This document shows, in pieces, positions 14,123 to 15,839 of a stretch of DNA of 15,839 bases (position 1 is its first letter; each line of letters begins with the position of its first letter). A program made the position numbers and the translations under genes. This DNA comes from JBOHPP01 sp050731755 (lineage in GTDB: Bacteria > Methylomirabilota > Methylomirabilia > Rokubacteriales > CSP1-6): the NCBI GenBank assembly GCA_050731755.1, contig JBOHPP010000266.1, positions 1 through 15,839 on the forward strand, given 5' to 3'. Under the pieces are notes generated by a model. That model searched no databases, had not been told where the DNA came from, and was given only the letters and a program-made list of their open reading frames with translations.

Positions 14123-14152
14123 GGAGTGGCTCACCCCCTTCCTCTTGTCACG

Positions 14153-15202
14153 TCAGTACCCCATCGCTTCGCGGCGCAGGTGTTCGGCCTGCTCCGCCCC
14201 CTTGCGCTCGTAGCGCAGGAGATCGACGTAGAGCTGCGGCAAGCAGACGACTTTGAGCCCGCTCTTCTCCAGCGTGCGGTGGAACACGCCCGGGTCGGAC
14301 GGCGCCAGGAGATGCAGCGTGCCCTCTGTTTCGGTGGCCGGCCGCAGACCGAGGGCTGACGCCACCGGAGCCGGATCGCCCTCGAGATAGCAGTGCACGG
14401 CGGCGATCCGACTGTGGGGCGCCACCAGGGACAGCCCGGCGTTGAGGGTGAAGGCGTAGCGGCGCCCGGCCGCCGTCGCCGCGCCGGCCACGTCGGCCAT
14501 GAGCTTGCGGCTGGCGCGCTCGGGCACGAAGTAAGAGAGCGCGTCGTTGTCGCGGTAGCTGTACGACTCGCCCCAGTTCTCCAGCAGATCGGTCGGCTTG
14601 GTGAGCCGGATCCGCTGCCGGTCGTCCCGCTCCACCCAGGCCAACTCCTCGAGCCGCTTCACCACGTTGTGCGAGTGCCCCAGGCTGACCTCGGCGGCCC
14701 GCGCCAGTTCCTCGAGTCTCCAGGTGTGCCCGGGATCGGTGAGCAGCACGCGCACCACGCGCGTGGCCCGTGGCGCGAAGAGCGAGCGCAGTGGACGGGT
14801 GGAGGGGCGGATGTTCCGCTTGCCCTCCTTTTCGATCAGGACATTGTCGAAGGCGAGATAGCAATTGCCGGACAGATCGAGATAACCGAGGCCGTTGGCC
14901 CTCAGGATCCGGGCGCTCTGGGGGCCGATGTACACAGCGACAGCCAGCGGATACGCGGCGGGGAGCTCTCGACGGATCTCTCCGAGCCGGGTGACCGCCG
15001 CGCGGATCTGGCGCGGCTGACCGAGCGAGCAGACTTCAAGGACCAACAGGTGCTCCTGCTCGCCCAGGCGGAATCTGACAACCACGTCCGCGGTTTGGCT
15101 GCCGATCGGCACATCGGCGCGTTCGTCCCAGCTCTTGGCCCCCGGAAAGATGTCTCGCAGCCGCTGAGCCGCTTGTCGCCGAATCTCCGCGGATTTGAGC
15201 AT
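14153..15202 (-). CDS. AbiEi-family regulator (type IV toxin-antitoxin antitoxin family), no toxin partner seen
   Basis: A 349-residue protein that I recognise as an AbiEi_2-like (PF09952) transcriptional regulator. An N-terminal part (about 1-125) looks like a restriction-endonuclease-type fold, with ADVVVRF (Asp39) and LLVLEVCSLGQPRQIRAAVT, where the expected ExK reads E56-V-C58. GYLDLSGNCYLAFDNVLIEK follows, and RSLFAPRATRVVRVLL leads into a winged helix (about 145-205, containing LEELARAAEVSLGHSHNVVK). The C-terminal part ends CLPQLYVDLLRYERKGAEQA. ATG 15202 is fixed by an in-frame upstream TGA; GGAG lies about 10 bases upstream. Characterised AbiEi antitoxins repress their own abiE operon by binding inverted repeats and counter the nucleotidyltransferase AbiEii. 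No abiEii-like gene is present. The promoter carries inverted repeats. Confidence 0.75.
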   Translation of the reverse strand: MLKSAEIRRQAAQRLRDIFPGAKSWDERADVPIGSQTADVVVRFRLGEQEHLLVLEVCSLGQPRQIRAAVTRLGEIRRELPAAYPLAVAVYIGPQSARILRANGLGYLDLSGNCYLAFDNVLIEKEGKRNIRPSTRPLRSLFAPRATRVVRVLLTDPGHTWRLEELARAAEVSLGHSHNVVKRLEELAWVERDDRQRIRLTKPTDLLENWGESYSYRDNDALSYFVPERASRKLMADVAGAATAAGRRYAFTLNAGLSLVAPHSRIAAVHCYLEGDPAPVASALGLRPATETEGTLHLLAPSDPGVFHRTLEKSGLKVVCLPQLYVDLLRYERKGAEQAEHLRREAMGY

Positions 15203-15221
15203 GTTTCGCTTGCTCCATGTC

Positions 15222-15239
15222 TTTCAGCATCCGCTGAAA
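15222..15239. promoter_or_regulatory. Candidate operator of the AbiEi-like gene
   Basis: TTTCAGC, four bases, GCTGAAA: a perfect 7+7 inverted repeat covering the predicted transcription start and touching the -10. It lies 20-37 bases before the regulator's ATG. This is where a self-repressing DNA-binding protein would be expected to sit. The alternative is a small RNA hairpin in the leader. Confidence 0.5.
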
Positions 15240-15268
15240 CCATACGAACTATTGAAAGTTCTTGTCAA
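15239..15268 (-). promoter_or_regulatory. Sigma70-type promoter of the AbiEi-like gene
   Basis: On the minus strand a consensus TTGACA (complement of 15263-15268) is followed after 18 bases by TATGGT (complement of 15239-15244), putting the start near 15232 and the ATG about 30 bases further. The surrounding 60 bases are strikingly AT-rich for this window. Confidence 0.65.
15246..15261. promoter_or_regulatory. Second inverted repeat, between -35 and -10 of the AbiEi-like promoter
   Basis: GAACT, six bases, AGTTC lies in the spacer between the -35 and -10 elements. Further upstream, CTTGTCAAG (15261-15269) and GTAAATTTAC (15271-15280) are also palindromic. A pair of operators fits known AbiEi behaviour, which uses two inverted repeats, but short AT palindromes can occur by chance. 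Confidence 0.35.
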
Positions 15269-15313
15269 GAGTAAATTTACGGGGCGGGACTAGAACACCC
15301 GAGAAGTAGGATG

Positions 15314-15334
15314 CTCCCGCGGGCCGGGAGGCCC
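15314..15334. terminator. Small GC hairpins after the metallopeptidase gene
   Basis: CTCCCG (15314-15319) pairs with CGGGAG (15325-15330). Alternatively GGGCC (15321-15325) pairs with GGCCC (15330-15334). The two folds exclude each other. They lie just past the metallopeptidase stop on its transcript. There is no U-tract, so function as a terminator is weakly supported. Confidence 0.3.
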
Positions 15335-15343
15335 AGAGAGCGG

Positions 15344-15715
15344 CTACTCGCCCTCTTCGAGGCGGTGCATGGTCTCGTCGTCGAGGCCGAAGTAGTGGCC
15401 GATCTCGTGGATGACCGTCTCTCTGACCAGGTCGGCCATCTCCTCCTCCTCGGCGCAGTCTTCCTCGATCGGGCCCTGATAGATCGTGATCGTGTCGGGC
15501 AAGACGTTGCCGTAGGACGAGTCGCGCCGGGTGAGGTCCACACCGCGGTAAAGGCCGTACAGCGTGTCGGGCGGCTCGATACCCATCTCGGCGAGCGTGG
15601 CGTCGTCGGCCCAGTCCTCGACGACAACCGCGATATTGGCCAGCTTGTCGCGGAACCGTCGGGGCAGGCGCCGGAGCGCCCGATCGACCAGCACCTCGAA
15701 CTGCTTCCGCGTCAT
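15344..15715 (-). CDS. Metallopeptidase family protein (Zincin_1 / PF06262)
   Basis: A 123-residue minimal zinc metallopeptidase-like protein. It begins MTRKQFEVLVDRALRRLPRR, continues with IAVVVEDWADDATLAEMG and DTLYGLYRGVDLTRR, then DTITIYQGPIEEDC, and ends near the HExxH motif HEIGH (His103, Glu104, His107) followed by YFGLDDE. Asp112 or Asp113 is a possible third ligand. Length fits this short family of predicted zincins; its substrate is unknown and no signal peptide is seen, so it is probably cytoplasmic. I chose ATG 15715 over an in-frame start at 15799, since the extension is low-quality and includes hairpin sequence. No Shine-Dalgarno precedes 15715, and a promoter places the transcript start at or next to the ATG, suggesting leaderless translation. 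Confidence 0.88.
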   Translation of the reverse strand: MTRKQFEVLVDRALRRLPRRFRDKLANIAVVVEDWADDATLAEMGIEPPDTLYGLYRGVDLTRRDSSYGNVLPDTITIYQGPIEEDCAEEEEMADLVRETVIHEIGHYFGLDDETMHRLEEGE

Positions 15716-15721
15716 GGCCGG

Positions 15722-15750
15722 AGAATACGACCCACCTTGGAAGTGATCAA
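15722..15750 (-). promoter_or_regulatory. Promoter of the metallopeptidase gene, leaderless arrangement
   Basis: TTGATC (complement of 15745-15750), a 17-base spacer, then TATTCT (complement of 15722-15727). The sequence CCGGCC separates the -10 from the ATG at 15715, so transcription should start at about the A of the start codon. Each hexamer matches consensus at four of six positions. Confidence 0.45.
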
Positions 15751-15762
15751 CGTCGGCGCTTA

Positions 15763-15839
15763 GGAATGGCCGCTCCGAGCGCGGGCTTCGCCCGCGCAAT
15801 CCGGTTCTGGGGGAGGCCTCGGAGGGGGCCGTCGAGGCC
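15763..15839. repeat. Dispersed GC hairpin repeat, second copy, running off the window
   Basis: GCGCGGGC (15779-15786), loop TTC, GCCCGCGC (15790-15797) has the same stem as 10909-10927, in opposite orientation. The 25 bases CGAGCGCGGG...GCGCAAT around it match the complement of the other copy with one difference, and a GGGGAGG and GGAGGGGGC block follows in both. A further pair, GGCCTCG (15815-15821) and CGAGGCC (15833-15839), ends at the window edge. Confidence 0.7.

Overview
This is a GC-rich bacterial stretch, densely packed and coded almost entirely on the minus strand. Only a small lipoprotein gene and rpmB lie on the plus strand. The mix of TAXI-type TRAP transport, an LLM flavin oxidoreductase, YtcJ-type amidohydrolase, CoxG-like protein and a bacterial Clp1/Grc3-type kinase, with GC-rich hairpin repeats between genes, suggests an uncultivated soil or groundwater lineage such as Candidatus Rokubacteria (Methylomirabilota). 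That placement is an inference from gene content and style. No rRNA or other clear phylogenetic marker is present apart from the housekeeping proteins.

Region 1 (1-7670, minus) is one tightly coupled run of eight genes: CoxG-like SRPBCC protein, MDR/zinc-lobe dehydrogenase, enoyl-CoA hydratase, LLM flavin oxidoreductase, VOC/glyoxalase-like protein, TAXI solute-binding protein, amidohydrolase and TRAP permease (cut by the window edge). Every junction is an overlap or a gap of at most 4 bases. It reads as uptake plus breakdown of a small organic, probably carboxylated, compound; the substrate cannot be named.

Region 2 (7671-9096) holds a divergent promoter region, a 77-residue lipoprotein with a Ser/Pro/Thr-rich tail, a convergent Clp1/Grc3-like polynucleotide kinase gene, and a large imperfect inverted repeat (arms of 41 bases, 38 matching) filling the gap before the aminotransferase.

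Region 3 (9097-13901) is housekeeping: recG, rsmD, coaD and a class I aspartate-type aminotransferase read leftward, with rpmB divergent from recG. A strong sigma70-type promoter for rpmB lies inside the 5' end of recG. The rsmD-coaD gap is filled by a chain of four GC hairpins, part of which recurs near the right end of the window.

Region 4 (13902-15839) is the most unusual. Leftward, it has a putative leaderless Zincin_1 metallopeptidase gene, then an orphan AbiEi-family regulator (type IV toxin-antitoxin antitoxin family) whose AT-rich promoter carries two inverted repeats. After it come two tandem micro-ORFs of 12 and 13 codons encoding almost pure lysine peptides, each with a near-perfect Shine-Dalgarno sequence at identical spacing. 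No AbiEii toxin gene is present. The regulator plus the duplicated polylysine peptides is the best candidate here for something undescribed.

No tRNA, rRNA, CRISPR array, insertion sequence or origin was recognised. No gene-free stretch exceeds 300 bases.
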